Made by a program: the position numbers and the translations under genes | Part shown: positions 49,590-57,988 of the stretch, one piece after another | How the letters are laid out: the number at the start of each line of letters is the position of its first letter | How positions within the stretch are numbered: the first letter of the stretch is position 1 | Notes under the pieces: generated by a model | What the model was told of the DNA's origin: nothing | The model's database searches: none | What the model saw: only the letters and a program-made list of their open reading frames with translations | Assembly (NCBI GenBank): GCA_963811335.1 | Contig: CAWERB010000018.1 | Span: 186,001 to 250,000, forward strand | DNA from: Trebonia sp963811335 | GTDB lineage: Bacteria; Actinomycetota; Actinomycetes; Streptosporangiales; Streptosporangiaceae | DNA length: 64,000 bases | Reading direction: 5' to 3'

Positions 49590-50463
49590 ATGGAAACCAG
49601 TCTTGCCGCTCGGCCAGCCGAGCTTCTCGGCGCTGACCGCGGCGGCGGCGCGGGCCGCGCACCTGCTCGTGGACGGCGAGCCGACGATCTTCGCGGACAC
49701 GCTCGCGGCTGCCCTGCTCGGCGACCGCGCGCGGGAGCTCATCGCTTACCACGAGCGGCACGGCACGCACCCGGTGCTCGCGGGCGCCCGGGTCCAGGTG
49801 ACCTGCCGCAGCCGGTACACGGAGGACGCGCTGGCCCGGGCCGTCGGCGGCGGCGTCACCCAGTACGTGATACTCGGCGCGGGCCTCGACTCGTTCGCCT
49901 ACCGGGGCGGGCTGGCCGAGCGGGTGCGCGTGTTCGAGGTGGACCACCCGGCCAGCCAGCAGGTCAAGCGGGCGGCCCTGGCCGCCGCCGGGATCGACGT
50001 ACCGGACAGCGTCCGGTACGTGCCCGCCGACCTGGGGGTGGACCCGCTCGACCGGTGCCTGGCCGCCGCCCGGTTCGACGCCGCGGCGCCCGCGGTCGTC
50101 AGCTGGCTCGGCGTCACGATGTACCTGAGCGCCGAGGCCGTCGCGCAGACGCTGGCCGCGGTGGCCGGGCTCGCTCCGGGCACCGAGATGATCGCCGACT
50201 ACCTGCTGCCGCCGGAGGCACGGGACGAGGCGGGAGCGCTGTACGGCACGCTCGTCGCGCAGGCGTCCGCCGAGCGTGGCGAGCCGTGGCGCTCCTGCTT
50301 CACGCCGGACCAGATGGCGGACCTCGCGGCCAGGGCCGGCTTCGGCGCGGTGCGCGCCGTCAGCCAGCGGGACGCGATCCCGGCCGGGCTGTGGCAGCGG
50401 ACGGACTCGCTGCGGCCCGCCGCGCTCGCGGTGCTGCTGCACGGCACCGTCCATCCCGGCTGA
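49590..50463 (+). CDS. class I SAM-dependent methyltransferase (LCMT/TIGR00027-like)
   Basis: The body (SALTAAAARAAHLLVDGEP, CRSRYTEDALARAVGGGVTQ, YVILGAGLDSFAYR with the SAM GxGxD motif, VFEVDHPASQQVK, WLGVTMYLSAEAV) is the actinobacterial leucine-carboxyl-methyltransferase-like family that methylates polyketides or unknown acids. The conserved frame first reaches TTG 49603. The nearby ATG 49590 would give METSLPLGQPSF if one extra base near 49604 is removed, which I favour given the error pattern and the promoter position. The reaction partner is unknown. Confidence 0.75.
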
Positions 50464-50498
50464 ACCGTTGCCCGCCACGGCTGGCGCGGGCTCCTGCG

Positions 50499-51491
50499 TC
50501 ACTCCCTCGGCAGCGTGCGGGGGAGCCCGAAACGGGCGAGCAGCCCGTGGTCGCCGAACCGGGTGAGCGCGCTGACCTGGTCGCCGCGCACCGTGAGAAC
50601 CATGAGGCTGCCGGCCCGCCACAGCGGCGCGCACGGGTCGGGAAGGTAGTAGACCAGCGCGGGCTGGCCGTTGGCCCGGGTACGGACGATCTTGAGCTGC
50701 TTGCCCCAGAAGGAGCGTCCGCCGAGGAACTCGGCGATCGCCCGCGGCCCGCGGAACTCCAGCGGCTCGGGCGGCATGGTGAGCCTGGCGTCCGTGGTCA
50801 GCAGGGCCACCAGCCGGCCGACGTCAAAGTGCTCGAGCGCGTCGACGAAGCGGTCGACGACCGCGGTCTCGGCGGCGGACTTGGGCAGCGGCACGTCGCG
50901 GATGTCCCGCCCGGCCCGCAGGCCGGCCCTTGCCCTGATCAGCGCGCTGTTGACCGCCGCCGGGCTGGTGCCGAGGATGTCGGCGGCCTCCGCCGCGGTG
51001 AAGCCGAGCACGTCGCGCAGCACCAGGACCGCTCGCTGCTGCGGCGGCAGGTGCTGCAGGCCCGCGACGAACGACAGCGCGATGGACTCCCTCGCGTCAT
51101 ACCTGGCCTCCGGGCCCGGGGTCACGTCGCCGAGCAGCACCTCCGGGTAGGGCTCAAGCCACCACGGGTAATCAGACCCCGCCAGGCCCGTCCCCTCAGC
51201 GGCCTGGTCTGGCCGGCCGGCGGGCAGCGGCCTGCGGGACTCGCCGCGCAGGAAGTTGAGGCACCGGTTGGTGGTGATCCGGTACAGCCAGGCCCGCAGC
51301 GAGCGGCCGTCGAACTGGCCGATCGCGCGCCACGCGGCCAACAGTGCCTCCTGAAGCATGTCTTCGGCATCGTGGAACGAGCCGAGTGTCCGGTAACAGT
51401 GCGCGAGCAACTCGCCCCGGTAAGGCTCGATGAGCTCGCGGAACGCCTCGCCGTCTCCCGCCTGGGCGCGGGCGAGGGCTGCCTCTGTCAT
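50499..51491 (-). CDS. ECF sigma factor with SnoaL-like C-terminal domain
   Basis: ATG 51491 starts MTEAALARAQAGDGEAFREL. It has region 2 (HCYRTLGSFHDAEDMLQEAL, WLYRITTNRCLNFLR), region 4 (LQHLPPQQRAVLVLRDVLGF, AAEAADILGTSPAAVNSALI) and a C-terminal ~110-residue NTF2/SnoaL-like domain (VDRFVDALEHFDVGRLVALL). ECF sigmas of this SigG/SigJ-like type usually lack an anti-sigma and use the fused domain for control. It is divergent from an SDR gene 160 bp away, which may be its target. Confidence 0.88.
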   Translation of the reverse strand: MTEAALARAQAGDGEAFRELIEPYRGELLAHCYRTLGSFHDAEDMLQEALLAAWRAIGQFDGRSLRAWLYRITTNRCLNFLRGESRRPLPAGRPDQAAEGTGLAGSDYPWWLEPYPEVLLGDVTPGPEARYDARESIALSFVAGLQHLPPQQRAVLVLRDVLGFTAAEAADILGTSPAAVNSALIRARAGLRAGRDIRDVPLPKSAAETAVVDRFVDALEHFDVGRLVALLTTDARLTMPPEPLEFRGPRAIAEFLGGRSFWGKQLKIVRTRANGQPALVYYLPDPCAPLWRAGSLMVLTVRGDQVSALTRFGDHGLLARFGLPRTLPRE

Positions 51492-51651
51492 GGCCGGAGG
51501 TCCTTTCACCTGTCGCTCACCTTGTCGCCTGGAAAACCCCTGCTGAAGGTGCAACACCGGCGGCGGCGCGAATTCATCGGTGAATCGTCGGGCTGGCCGG
51601 GGCTTCACCTGGTGAAGACACCAAAACCAGCAAGAAATGATCGGAGCTCAC

Positions 51652-52404
51652 ATGTCCGCCACTACCATCGCCGGGGCCACCGCACTGGTTACCGGGGCCA
51701 GCCGGGGCTTCGGCCGGGGGATCGCCACGTCGCTCGTCGCGGCCGGCGCGCAGGTCGTCGGGGTCGCCCGGGACCCCGGCCAGCTCAGCCAGCTGCGCGA
51801 AGAGCTCGGCGGCTCGTTCACCGGCGTGACCGCGGACGCGGCCGCGCCGGATACGGCCGGCCGGCTGATCGACGCCTACCGGCCCGCCATCCTGGTGCTC
51901 AACGCCGGCGCCGCCCCGCTGCCCCGCCCGTTGCACCAGCACACCTGGCAGACCTTCAGCATGAACTGGGACGTTGACGTGCAGCACGCGTTCCGCTGGG
52001 TCCGTGAGGCACTGCTGCGCCCGCTCGGCCCCGGCGCCCGCGTCATCACGATGTCAAGCGGCGCGGCCCTGCGCGGGTCACCGCTGTCCGGCGGCTACGC
52101 CGGCGCCAAGGCCGCGATCAGGTTCCTCACGGCCTACGCCGCGGACGAGTCGCAGCGGGCGGGCCTTGGCATCACGTTCCGCTGCGTGCTGCCGCAACTG
52201 ACCCCGGCCACCGCGCTCGGCTCGGCCGCCGTCGACGCCTACGCCGCCCGGGCCGGCCTGGCCGTCGACGACTACCTGCGCGCCGCGGGCCCGGCGCTGA
52301 CCACCGGGCAGGTCGGCGCGGCGGTCACCAGCCTGGTCACAGATCCCGGCTACGACAAGGACGCCTACCTGCTCACCGCGGCGGGGCTCACGCCCGCGCC
52401 GTGA
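51652..52404 (+). CDS. short-chain dehydrogenase/reductase
   Basis: ATG 51652 (an in-frame ATG 51637 is possible). 250 residues with TGASRGFGRGIA (NAD(P) loop), VLNAGAAPLPR, ITMSSGAALRGS and the YAGAK catalytic pair. LTPATALGSAAVDAYAARAG is a typical C-terminal segment. It reduces or oxidises an unknown small substrate. It is divergent from the ECF sigma gene and ends at a hairpin shared with the convergent Lrp gene. Confidence 0.88.
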   Translation: MSATTIAGATALVTGASRGFGRGIATSLVAAGAQVVGVARDPGQLSQLREELGGSFTGVTADAAAPDTAGRLIDAYRPAILVLNAGAAPLPRPLHQHTWQTFSMNWDVDVQHAFRWVREALLRPLGPGARVITMSSGAALRGSPLSGGYAGAKAAIRFLTAYAADESQRAGLGITFRCVLPQLTPATALGSAAVDAYAARAGLAVDDYLRAAGPALTTGQVGAAVTSLVTDPGYDKDAYLLTAAGLTPAP

Positions 52405-52954
52405 TTCGCTGACCGCCGCCGGCGCCCTGGCCGTCAAGGGCGCCGGCGGGCGGCGCGCCGCGGCGTCCGTTCCGGGCTGCGGGGTGCCCGGGGGGCCGAG
52501 GGGGAGCGGCGACGGCGGCTTCACCTCGCCGAGCCGCAGGTAGGTCACCAGCCGCTGGCCGCCGCGCCCGGACAGGCTGGCCAGGACCTGCTGCAGTTCC
52601 TCGACGTCGCGGGCCACCACGGACAGCAGGTAGTCGTTCTCGCCCGCGATGTTGTCGGCCGCGATGACCTGCGGCAGCGACCGGATGTGGTCCTCGAAGG
52701 CGGCGTCTGAGCGCGGGTTGTGCCGCGCCAGCGTGGTCGTCACCCAGACCTGCAGCGGGAAGCCCGGCCAGGGCCGGGTCGACGTGCGCCCGGACGATCC
52801 TGATCACCCCGGAGTCCTTGAGCGCCCGCACCCGGTGCAGGGTCGCGGCGGGCGAGAGCCCGACCAGCCGGGCGAGCTGGATATTCGTCCGGTCCGCGTC
52901 CGCCTGCAGCTCGGTGAGTAGCCGAATGTCAATTTCGTCAAGCTTGATGGTCAT
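52388..52954 (-). CDS. Lrp/AsnC-family transcriptional regulator
   Basis: ATG 52954. Residues 1-60 form the AsnC-type HTH (LDEIDIRLLTELQADADRTN, LARLVGLSPAATLHRVRAL). After a break near 52765 the RAM ligand domain follows (VIAADNIAGENDYLLSVVAR, LVTYLRLGEV). The true stop is uncertain: as sequenced one frame runs on antisense into the SDR gene, but TGA at 52434-52436 lies within the terminator loop and TGA 52388 ends the first frame. It probably responds to an amino acid and controls the divergent exporter. Confidence 0.78.
   Translation of the reverse strand: MTIKLDEIDIRLLTELQADADRTNIQLARLVGLSPAATLHRVRALKDSGVIRIVRAHVDPALAGLPAAGLGDDHAGAAQPALRRRLRGPHPVAAAGHRGRQHRGRERLPAVRGGPRRRGTAAGPGQPVRARRPAAGDLPAARRGEAAVAAPPRPPGHPAARNGRRGAPPAGALDGQGAGGGQRITARA
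52416..52449. terminator. bidirectional terminator between SDR and Lrp genes
   Basis: CCGCCGGCGCCCT (52416-52428) and AGGGCGCCGGCGG (52437-52449) form a perfect 13-bp stem with an 8-nt loop in the convergent gap. Confidence 0.65.
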
Positions 52955-52958
52955 ATTA

Positions 52959-52973
52959 CAAAATTATATTTTG
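52959..52973. promoter_or_regulatory. A+T-rich palindromic operator, probable Lrp/AsnC site
   Basis: CAAAAT-TAT-ATTTTG is a perfect inverted repeat 4 bp upstream of the regulator start and about 45 bp before the exporter. AsnC-family proteins bind such A+T-rich palindromes; it stands out in this G+C-rich DNA. Confidence 0.65.
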
Positions 52974-53017
52974 CCACTGACCCTCAGATGACAAACGATG
53001 GCCGGTGCGACGGCACG

Positions 53018-53952
53018 ATGAAAGACATGAACACCCGTCGATTTCCTGTCGTAAGCACCCGGACCCGTGCCGTCGCCGCCCTCGCCGCCGCGGGCGTGGC
53101 CTGGGGGACCAGCGTCCCGCTGTCCAAGGCCGCGCTTGCCTGGCTGCCGCCGGCCTGGCTGGTCGTCGCCCGGTTCGCGCTCGCCGCCGCGGTGCTGTTC
53201 GCCGTGGTGGACCGCGCCGCGCTGCGCGCCGCGCTGCGCTGGCCGGTGCTCGCCTGGGGCGCCGTCGGGCTCGGCGGCTCGGTCATGGTGCAGAACGCGG
53301 GCATCGCCGAGACCAGCGTCACGCACGCCGCGCTGCTGATCGGCGCCGGGCCGGTGCTCGTCGCCGTCATCGCCGCCGCCTGGCACCACAGACGTGGCCC
53401 GCCCGGTCGCCTGGGCCGGCTTCGCCGTCTCGCTCGGCGGCGTCGCCGTGGTGGCCCAGGGCCACGGGGGCGGCGCGACCGCCGCCGGGGATGCCATGGT
53501 CCTCGTCTCGGCGCTCGTCGCGGCGGCGATGACGGTGGCGCAGGGGCGCCTGCTCGTCGGCCGGGACCCCGCCGCGGTCACCGCCGTGCTGTTCCTCGGC
53601 GCGGCGCTCGGCGCGCTGCCCGCCGCGTTCCTCACCGAGGGCGCCCCGCCCGCCCCGCCCGCCGGCGGCGCCGGCCTGCTCGCGGCGCTCGCCGTCCTCG
53701 GCCTTGCCGCGGTCGGCACGCTCGCGCCGTTCACCCTGTTCGCCTACGGCCAGCACAAGGTGTCGACCGAGGTCGCGGGAGCCTTCCTCAACCTGGAGCC
53801 GCTCGTCGGCGCGCTGGTCGGCGTCGCGGCCTTCGGTGACCCGGCCGGGCCGCGCCTGGCGGCAGGCGGCGCCGCCATCATCGCCGGCATCGCGATGAGC
53901 AGCCTCCCGGCGCTGCGCGGCGCCGCCGTCGGCGCCTGGCAACCGCGGCTAA
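53018..53952 (+). CDS. EamA/RhaT-type (DMT superfamily) exporter
   Basis: The start may be ATG 52988, 53018 or 53027; I give 53018. Ten hydrophobic segments in two EamA repeats are visible (ALAAAGVAWGTSVPLSKAAL near the start, VSTEVAGAFLNLEPLVGALV near the end). A break lies near 53388. As sequenced the last frame runs to 54365 through the next gene; a single further indel would end it at TAA 53950-53952, just before a hairpin (53962-53978), which I prefer. With the divergent Lrp regulator it is a common amino-acid efflux pair. Confidence 0.78.
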
Positions 53953-54045
53953 CCGGGCCGCGGCCTGGCCACCAGGCCGGAAGGCCGGACCGGGGTAGTA
54001 AAGCACGGCCGCGCCGGCGGCCATGGCTGATCGACACCCGCGGCC

Positions 54046-54732
54046 TCAGCCGAGGTGCGGGAGCAGGTCGGCGACCGAGTCCAGGATCAGCGGGGCGCCG
54101 GGCAGGCCGGCCGCCGCGGGGACGGCCTCCAGTTCGGCGCGGGCGCAGTCGCCGGACAGCACGCCGACCACCAGGCCGGCGCCCGCGCGCAGGCCGCACT
54201 CGACGTCGGCCGGGGTGTCGCCCGCGACGACCAGGGAGGACACCGCGTCGCCGCCGAGCCGCAGCAGCGCGGTCAGCGGCATGTCCGGCCAGGGACGGCC
54301 GCGGCCGGCGTCGGCGGGCGACAGCAGCAGGTCGACGAGCGAGCCCCAGCCGAGCGCGTCGATGATCGCGTCCCTGGTGACCGGCGCGAAGCCGGTGGAC
54401 AGGCAGACCCGTATCCCGGCCGCCCGGCAGGCGGCGAACAGCTCCACGGCGCCCGGCATCGGGGAGATCTCGCCCGCGGCGACCGCCCCGGCATAGTGCT
54501 TCTCGAAGGCGGCGTTCGCTGCCTGGGCGGCGTCCTCGTCGCCGAGGATGTGCCGGAACACCTCGATCTTCGACTGGCCCATCGTGTCACGGGCGTACTT
54601 CATCGCGCTGTTGAACTCGTCGCCGGGCAGGTTCCGGCGGCCGATCGCGGCGCCGAAGGCGGCCATGACGGCGTTGCCGTCGCGGACGGTCGTGCCGGCC
54701 ATGTCCAGGCACACGACGGTGAAACGGCTCAC
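54046..54732 (-). CDS. phosphonatase-like HAD hydrolase (PhnX-like, TIGR03351 type)
   Basis: GTG 54732 follows GGAGATCCCA. The intact 228-residue protein has CLDMAGTTVRDGN (nucleophile Asp), LSTGFAPVTRD, VVAGDTPADVECGLRAGAG and a Lys in MGQSKIEVFRH at the place I recall as the Schiff-base Lys of phosphonoacetaldehyde hydrolase. The family is thought to cleave C-P bonds of modified phosphonoacetaldehydes. Its usual partner, a FAD oxidoreductase, lies at 55874-57043, now separated by an insertion element. Confidence 0.82.
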   Translation of the reverse strand: MSRFTVVCLDMAGTTVRDGNAVMAAFGAAIGRRNLPGDEFNSAMKYARDTMGQSKIEVFRHILGDEDAAQAANAAFEKHYAGAVAAGEISPMPGAVELFAACRAAGIRVCLSTGFAPVTRDAIIDALGWGSLVDLLLSPADAGRGRPWPDMPLTALLRLGGDAVSSLVVAGDTPADVECGLRAGAGLVVGVLSGDCARAELEAVPAAAGLPGAPLILDSVADLLPHLG

Positions 54733-54853
54733 TGGGATCTCCGGTGGAAGTCCCGGCGTTCAGGCCGGGGAGGAAGCCGGTGTCCGACGCGGCACGGCAG
54801 GGAAAGGCTCATCATTGGTCCTCCGCTGTCAAGAATTTCGGTATAATGTTCGT

Positions 54854-55798
54854 GTGTCTAGGTATCGTCTTGAAAGTACACCGCAACAGGAATCGATCCT
54901 GTTGCGGCACTGCTCGGATGCCCGGTACGTGTGGAACCTGTGCGTCGAGCAGGAAAGCGTGCGGCGTCTCAACCGCAATCACGCCGTGGTGAAGGTCCCG
55001 AAGGCTGGCTGGGTGCGGTTCCGCTGGTCCCGCCCGGTGCCGGACGGCGTGAAATCCTTCCGGGTTACCCGCGACCGCGCGGGCCGCTGGCACGTCGCGT
55101 TCGCCGTGATCCCCAGCCCTGTGCCGGGGCCGGGGATCGGCGCGGTCGTGGGGATCGACCGGGGCGTGGCGGTCAGCGCCGCCCTGTCCACCGGCGAGAT
55201 GCTGCGCTGCCCCGGCCTGTCCGGGCGGGAGGCGCGGCGGCTGCGCTGCGCCGAGCGGAAACTCGCCAGGGCCAGCCGCGGTTCGAGTCGCCGCGGCAAG
55301 GCGAAGGCCGCGGTGGCTCGGCTGAAGGCGCGGGAGGCGGACCGGCGCAAGGACTGGGCGGAGAAGGCCTCCACGGACCTCGCACGACGGTTCGACGTGA
55401 TCCGCGTTGAGGACCTTAACGTCAAGAACATGACGCGGTCCGCCAGGGGCAGCGTGGAGCAGCCCGGCAGGAACGTCGCGCAGAAGGCCGGCCTCAACCG
55501 GGGCATCGGCAAGGCGGGCTGGGGGCTGCTGGTCCGCCGGCTGCAGGACAAGGCACCCGGGCGGGTGCAGCAGGTACCATCCGCGTTCACCTCGCAGCGC
55601 TGCAGCGCGTGCGGGCACATCGCCAGGGAATCCCGCGAGAGCCAAGCGGCGTTCTAGTGCGTGGCCTGCGGTTTCGCCTGCAACGCTGACGTGAACGCGG
55701 CCAGGAACATCGCGGCGGGGCACGCCGTGAAAGCGCGGGGAGGCGACGGGACTGCCCGGCCCGTGAACCGCGAACCTCAACTGGCGCTCCCAGCGTGA
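54854..55798 (+). pseudogene. tnpB: tnpB (RuvC-type RNA-guided nuclease ancestor of Cas12), inactivated
   Basis: GTG 54854 lies 7 bp after TATAAT (54842-54847), suggesting a leaderless transcript. RuvC-I GIDRGVAVSAALSTGE and RuvC-II VIRVEDLNVKNMT are present. An in-frame TAG after SQAAF (about 55655-55657) cuts off the second zinc-finger half and the RuvC-III Asp (CVACGFACNADVNAARNIAA), which continue in frame to TGA 55796-55798. In addition, about 70-80 residues normally between NLCVEQE and VPKAGWVRFRW are missing, so it is not functional even if the TAG is a sequencing error. The 3' end plus right hairpin is where an omega-RNA would lie. Confidence 0.8.
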
Positions 55799-55818
55799 GT
55801 TGGAATCCCCCGCCTTCA

Positions 55819-55857
55819 GGACTCCGTTGGTGAAGTCGGCATTCACCAACGGAGTCC
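55819..55857. repeat. 16-bp perfect inverted repeat inside the IS right-end hairpin
   Basis: GGACTCCGTTGGTGAA (55819-55834) pairs with its complement at 55842-55857 over a 7-nt loop, nested within the CCTTCAGG right-end stem. It also lies between the convergent tnpB and FAD genes, so it can terminate transcription from both sides. Confidence 0.7.
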
Positions 55858-55873
55858 TTCAGGGGGGAGGATG

Positions 55874-57043
55874 TCAATGGAAGGTCTCCTCGGCGATCGC
55901 GGGTGAACAGGTCATGCCGCGCCCGCCGGGGCCGGTCACCAGGACCACGCCGGGCATGACGGCCGAACGGTGGTAGATCGTCGCGCCGCCGGCCACCTCG
56001 CTGTAGACGCCCGCCCAGCGCCGCTGCACCCGCGGCAGCTGCCCGCCGAGCAGCGCGGCGGCCCGGGCGACCAGGTGGTCGTAGGCGCCCTCGTCCACGT
56101 CGAACCCGAACGGCTCGTCGTACTCATGAGTGTCCCCGATGGTCAGCGACCCGTCGAGGCGCTGCACCAGCAGCAGCTGCGCCCGGCCGCGCGCCGCGAC
56201 CTCGGCCTGCGGGGGCAGCGCCGCCAGCGAGGGGACGTCGTAGGCGGGGTAGTAGCGCAGCGAGTCGCCGTCGGCGACGGAGGTGGTCAGCCGGCCGGGA
56301 AACGGCTGGGTCTGCAGCATCTGCAGCCGCACCCGGCGCAGCCCGGCGCCGTCGGCCTCCGGCGCGCTCGCCAGCGCCCCGGTCGCGGCCAGGTGCGGGC
56401 CGGCGATCCCGGTGAAGTTCGCCCCGGTGCACAGCACGACGAGGTCGCCCCGGTGCCAGTGGCCGAGCTGGTCCCGGACCCCGTGCTCGGCCAGCTCCAC
56501 GGCCTCGCGCCCGGGCAGCCACGCGTACCCGGGGCCGCCGCGGGCCAGGGACGCCCGCAGCGCGGGCAGCGCGAGCCGCGGCTCGGCGATCGCGTCGGCC
56601 CGGCACCACAGCCCGCCGAGGAAATCGCCGCGCAGCGCGGGGTTGACCTCGCGGACCCCGGCCGGGTCGAGCAGCTCGAACTCGCGCTGCTTGGCGTCGG
56701 GCAGGTCGGCCGCCTCCCGCAGCACCGCGAGCTCGGCCTCGCTGGTGGCGACGGTCAGCGACCCGGCCGGGCGGAACCCGGTGCCCGGGGCGTCGGCCGC
56801 GATCGATTCCCACAGCTCACGGGCGCGCAGCGCGAGGGCGAGCTCGGCGCCGGCCCGGCGGCCGCTGACCCAGATCAGGCCGAAGTTCCTGACGCTCGCC
56901 CCGCGCCCTTCCGGTTCACGCTCCAGGTGAGTGACCGTCAGCCCGTGCCGCCGCGCCATGACCGCGTGCATCGTGCCGAGGATCCCGCCGCCGACGACGA
57001 CGACTCGTGCAGAATCGCCTATCACGCCGACAAGTATAGCCAT
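55874..57043 (-). CDS. FAD-dependent oxidoreductase of the phosphonate-associated TIGR03364 type
   Basis: ATG 57043 is chosen because VVVVGGGILGTMHAVMARR (FAD GxGxxG) begins 14 residues later; a longer upstream frame crosses a palindromic operator. The 389-residue DAO-fold protein includes REPEGRGASVRNFGLIWVSG, VVLCTGANFTGIAG, LLLVQRLDGSLTIGDTHEY and VTGPGGRGMTCSPAIAEE. Members are found beside PhnX-like hydrolases and are proposed to deaminate an aminophosphonate oxidatively. The substrate is not established. Confidence 0.82.
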   Translation of the reverse strand: MAILVGVIGDSARVVVVGGGILGTMHAVMARRHGLTVTHLEREPEGRGASVRNFGLIWVSGRRAGAELALALRARELWESIAADAPGTGFRPAGSLTVATSEAELAVLREAADLPDAKQREFELLDPAGVREVNPALRGDFLGGLWCRADAIAEPRLALPALRASLARGGPGYAWLPGREAVELAEHGVRDQLGHWHRGDLVVLCTGANFTGIAGPHLAATGALASAPEADGAGLRRVRLQMLQTQPFPGRLTTSVADGDSLRYYPAYDVPSLAALPPQAEVAARGRAQLLLVQRLDGSLTIGDTHEYDEPFGFDVDEGAYDHLVARAAALLGGQLPRVQRRWAGVYSEVAGGATIYHRSAVMPGVVLVTGPGGRGMTCSPAIAEETFH

Positions 57044-57048
57044 GCTGC

Positions 57049-57066
57049 AACTTGTATAGCCAAGTT
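57049..57066. promoter_or_regulatory. operator-like palindrome before the FAD oxidoreductase gene
   Basis: AACTTG-TATAGC-CAAGTT is a perfect inverted repeat directly upstream of ATG 57043. GTATAGCC also recurs as a direct repeat at 57034 and 57054. HutC-type GntR repressors bind sites with a TATA(G/C) core, so the adjacent regulator is the likely binder. Confidence 0.55.
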
Positions 57067-57099
57067 TGCGCGGTGATGAGACCGGCCCGCCTGGTGCCG

Positions 57100-57849
57100 T
57101 TACCGCGGCGGCGCCGACGTGCGGGACAGGGCGTTGACCGAGACGGAGTTGCGCACGCTGAACGCCGTCTGCGAGCCGAGGTAGCGGTCGTCGGACCACT
57201 CGACGGGCTGCCCGGACCGGTCCGTGGTGAACCGCCGCTCGCGCAGCAGCGGCACGCCGGCCCGCACCGCTAGCCAGCGGGCGTCCTCGGCGGACGCGGG
57301 CACCGCGTCGATGACGTGCTCGGCGTCGGTGAACGCGACGCCGAGTTCCTCAAGGCGCTCGGTGATCGAGTCGACGGTCAGGTCGATGCCCGCCACGAGG
57401 GCGCCGACCTTCTCCGGGTAGACGGCGCGCTCGACCATGACCGGCCGGCCGGACAGCAGCCGCACCCGCACCAGGGAGTACACCAGGCTGCCGTCGGACA
57501 GGCCGAGCCGGGCAGCCTCGGCATCGTCCGCCGGGCGCCGGTCCAGTGACACCACGCGGCCCGACGGCACCTCGCCGATCGCCCGCGCCCAGCGGGAGAA
57601 CGACAGCAACTCGCCGAACGACTGGACGCGGGGGCCCGCGATGACCACCCGCCGCGCGCCGCGCCTTGACGCGATCACGCCGTCGGCCCGCAGCGCGGCG
57701 AACGCCTGCCGCACCGTGCCCCGCGACACCGCGTACCGCTCCGCCAGCTCGGCCTCGGACGGCAGCAGCGCTCCCGGCGGGTAGGCGCCTGCCGCGATCG
57801 CCGCCTTGATGTCGTCGGCGACCTTCCTGTACAGGGACTCGCCTGTCAT
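57100..57849 (-). CDS. GntR-family regulator, HutC/UTRA subfamily
   Basis: ATG 57849 opens MTGESLYRKVADDIKAAIAA, a canonical GntR start; in-frame sequence further upstream is repeat-derived and low complexity. It has a winged helix (LPSEAELAERYAVSRGTVRQ, ALRADGVIASRRGARRVV) and a UTRA ligand domain (VYSLVRVRLLSGRPVMVERA, PLLRERRFTTDRSGQPVEWS). It ends 57 bp before the FAD gene start and is transcribed with it. HutC-type regulators such as PhnF control phosphonate genes in other bacteria, which fits this set. Confidence 0.88.
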   Translation of the reverse strand: MTGESLYRKVADDIKAAIAAGAYPPGALLPSEAELAERYAVSRGTVRQAFAALRADGVIASRRGARRVVIAGPRVQSFGELLSFSRWARAIGEVPSGRVVSLDRRPADDAEAARLGLSDGSLVYSLVRVRLLSGRPVMVERAVYPEKVGALVAGIDLTVDSITERLEELGVAFTDAEHVIDAVPASAEDARWLAVRAGVPLLRERRFTTDRSGQPVEWSDDRYLGSQTAFSVRNSVSVNALSRTSAPPR

Positions 57850-57867
57850 GAAATCAAAGCTTATCGT

Positions 57868-57960
57868 CCCGTCCTCCAGGCAGGCCGTCCCGTCGCCCAG
57901 GCAGTCCAAGCAAGCCGTCTCGTCGTCCAGGCAGCCGTCCTCGTCGTCCAGGCAGGCCGT
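57868..57960. repeat. degenerate tandem repeat of ~20-30 bp units
   Basis: Four imperfect units built on GTCCAGGCAGGCCGTC with CGTCGTC spacers lie just upstream of the GntR start. On the minus strand they have no stop and would encode ACLDDxDG-like repeats, which looks accidental. Confidence 0.6.
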
Positions 57961-57988
57961 CGCGTCGGGCCGGGCCGCGCCCGCGGGT

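Larger units (their letters stand above)
54748..55880 (+). mobile_element. degenerate IS200/IS605-type element (tnpB only)
   Basis: The element is bounded by imperfect hairpins: left CCCGGC-GTTCAG-GCCGGG (54753-54770) followed by GGAGGAAG, and right CCCCCGCCTTCAGG ... CCTTCAGGGGGGAGGATG (about 55807-55872). There are no terminal inverted repeats and no tnpA, as for elements mobilised in trans by a Y1 transposase. It carries one tnpB-like gene and sits between the PhnX-like and FAD genes. Exact ends cannot be set without an empty site. Confidence 0.65.

Noticed and set aside
49292..49600. Chromosomal oriC
   Set aside because: DnaA-like boxes occur, but the neighbouring genes (GNAT, methyltransferase, ECF sigma) are not those of oriC, and dnaA, dnaN and parAB are absent.
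55655..55657. TAG readthrough or recoding in tnpB
   Set aside because: The gene also lacks a central segment, so it is a decayed copy; no recoding signal is seen.
57868..57960. CRISPR-like array
   Set aside because: The units are short, degenerate and contiguous, with no spacers of constant length and no cas genes.
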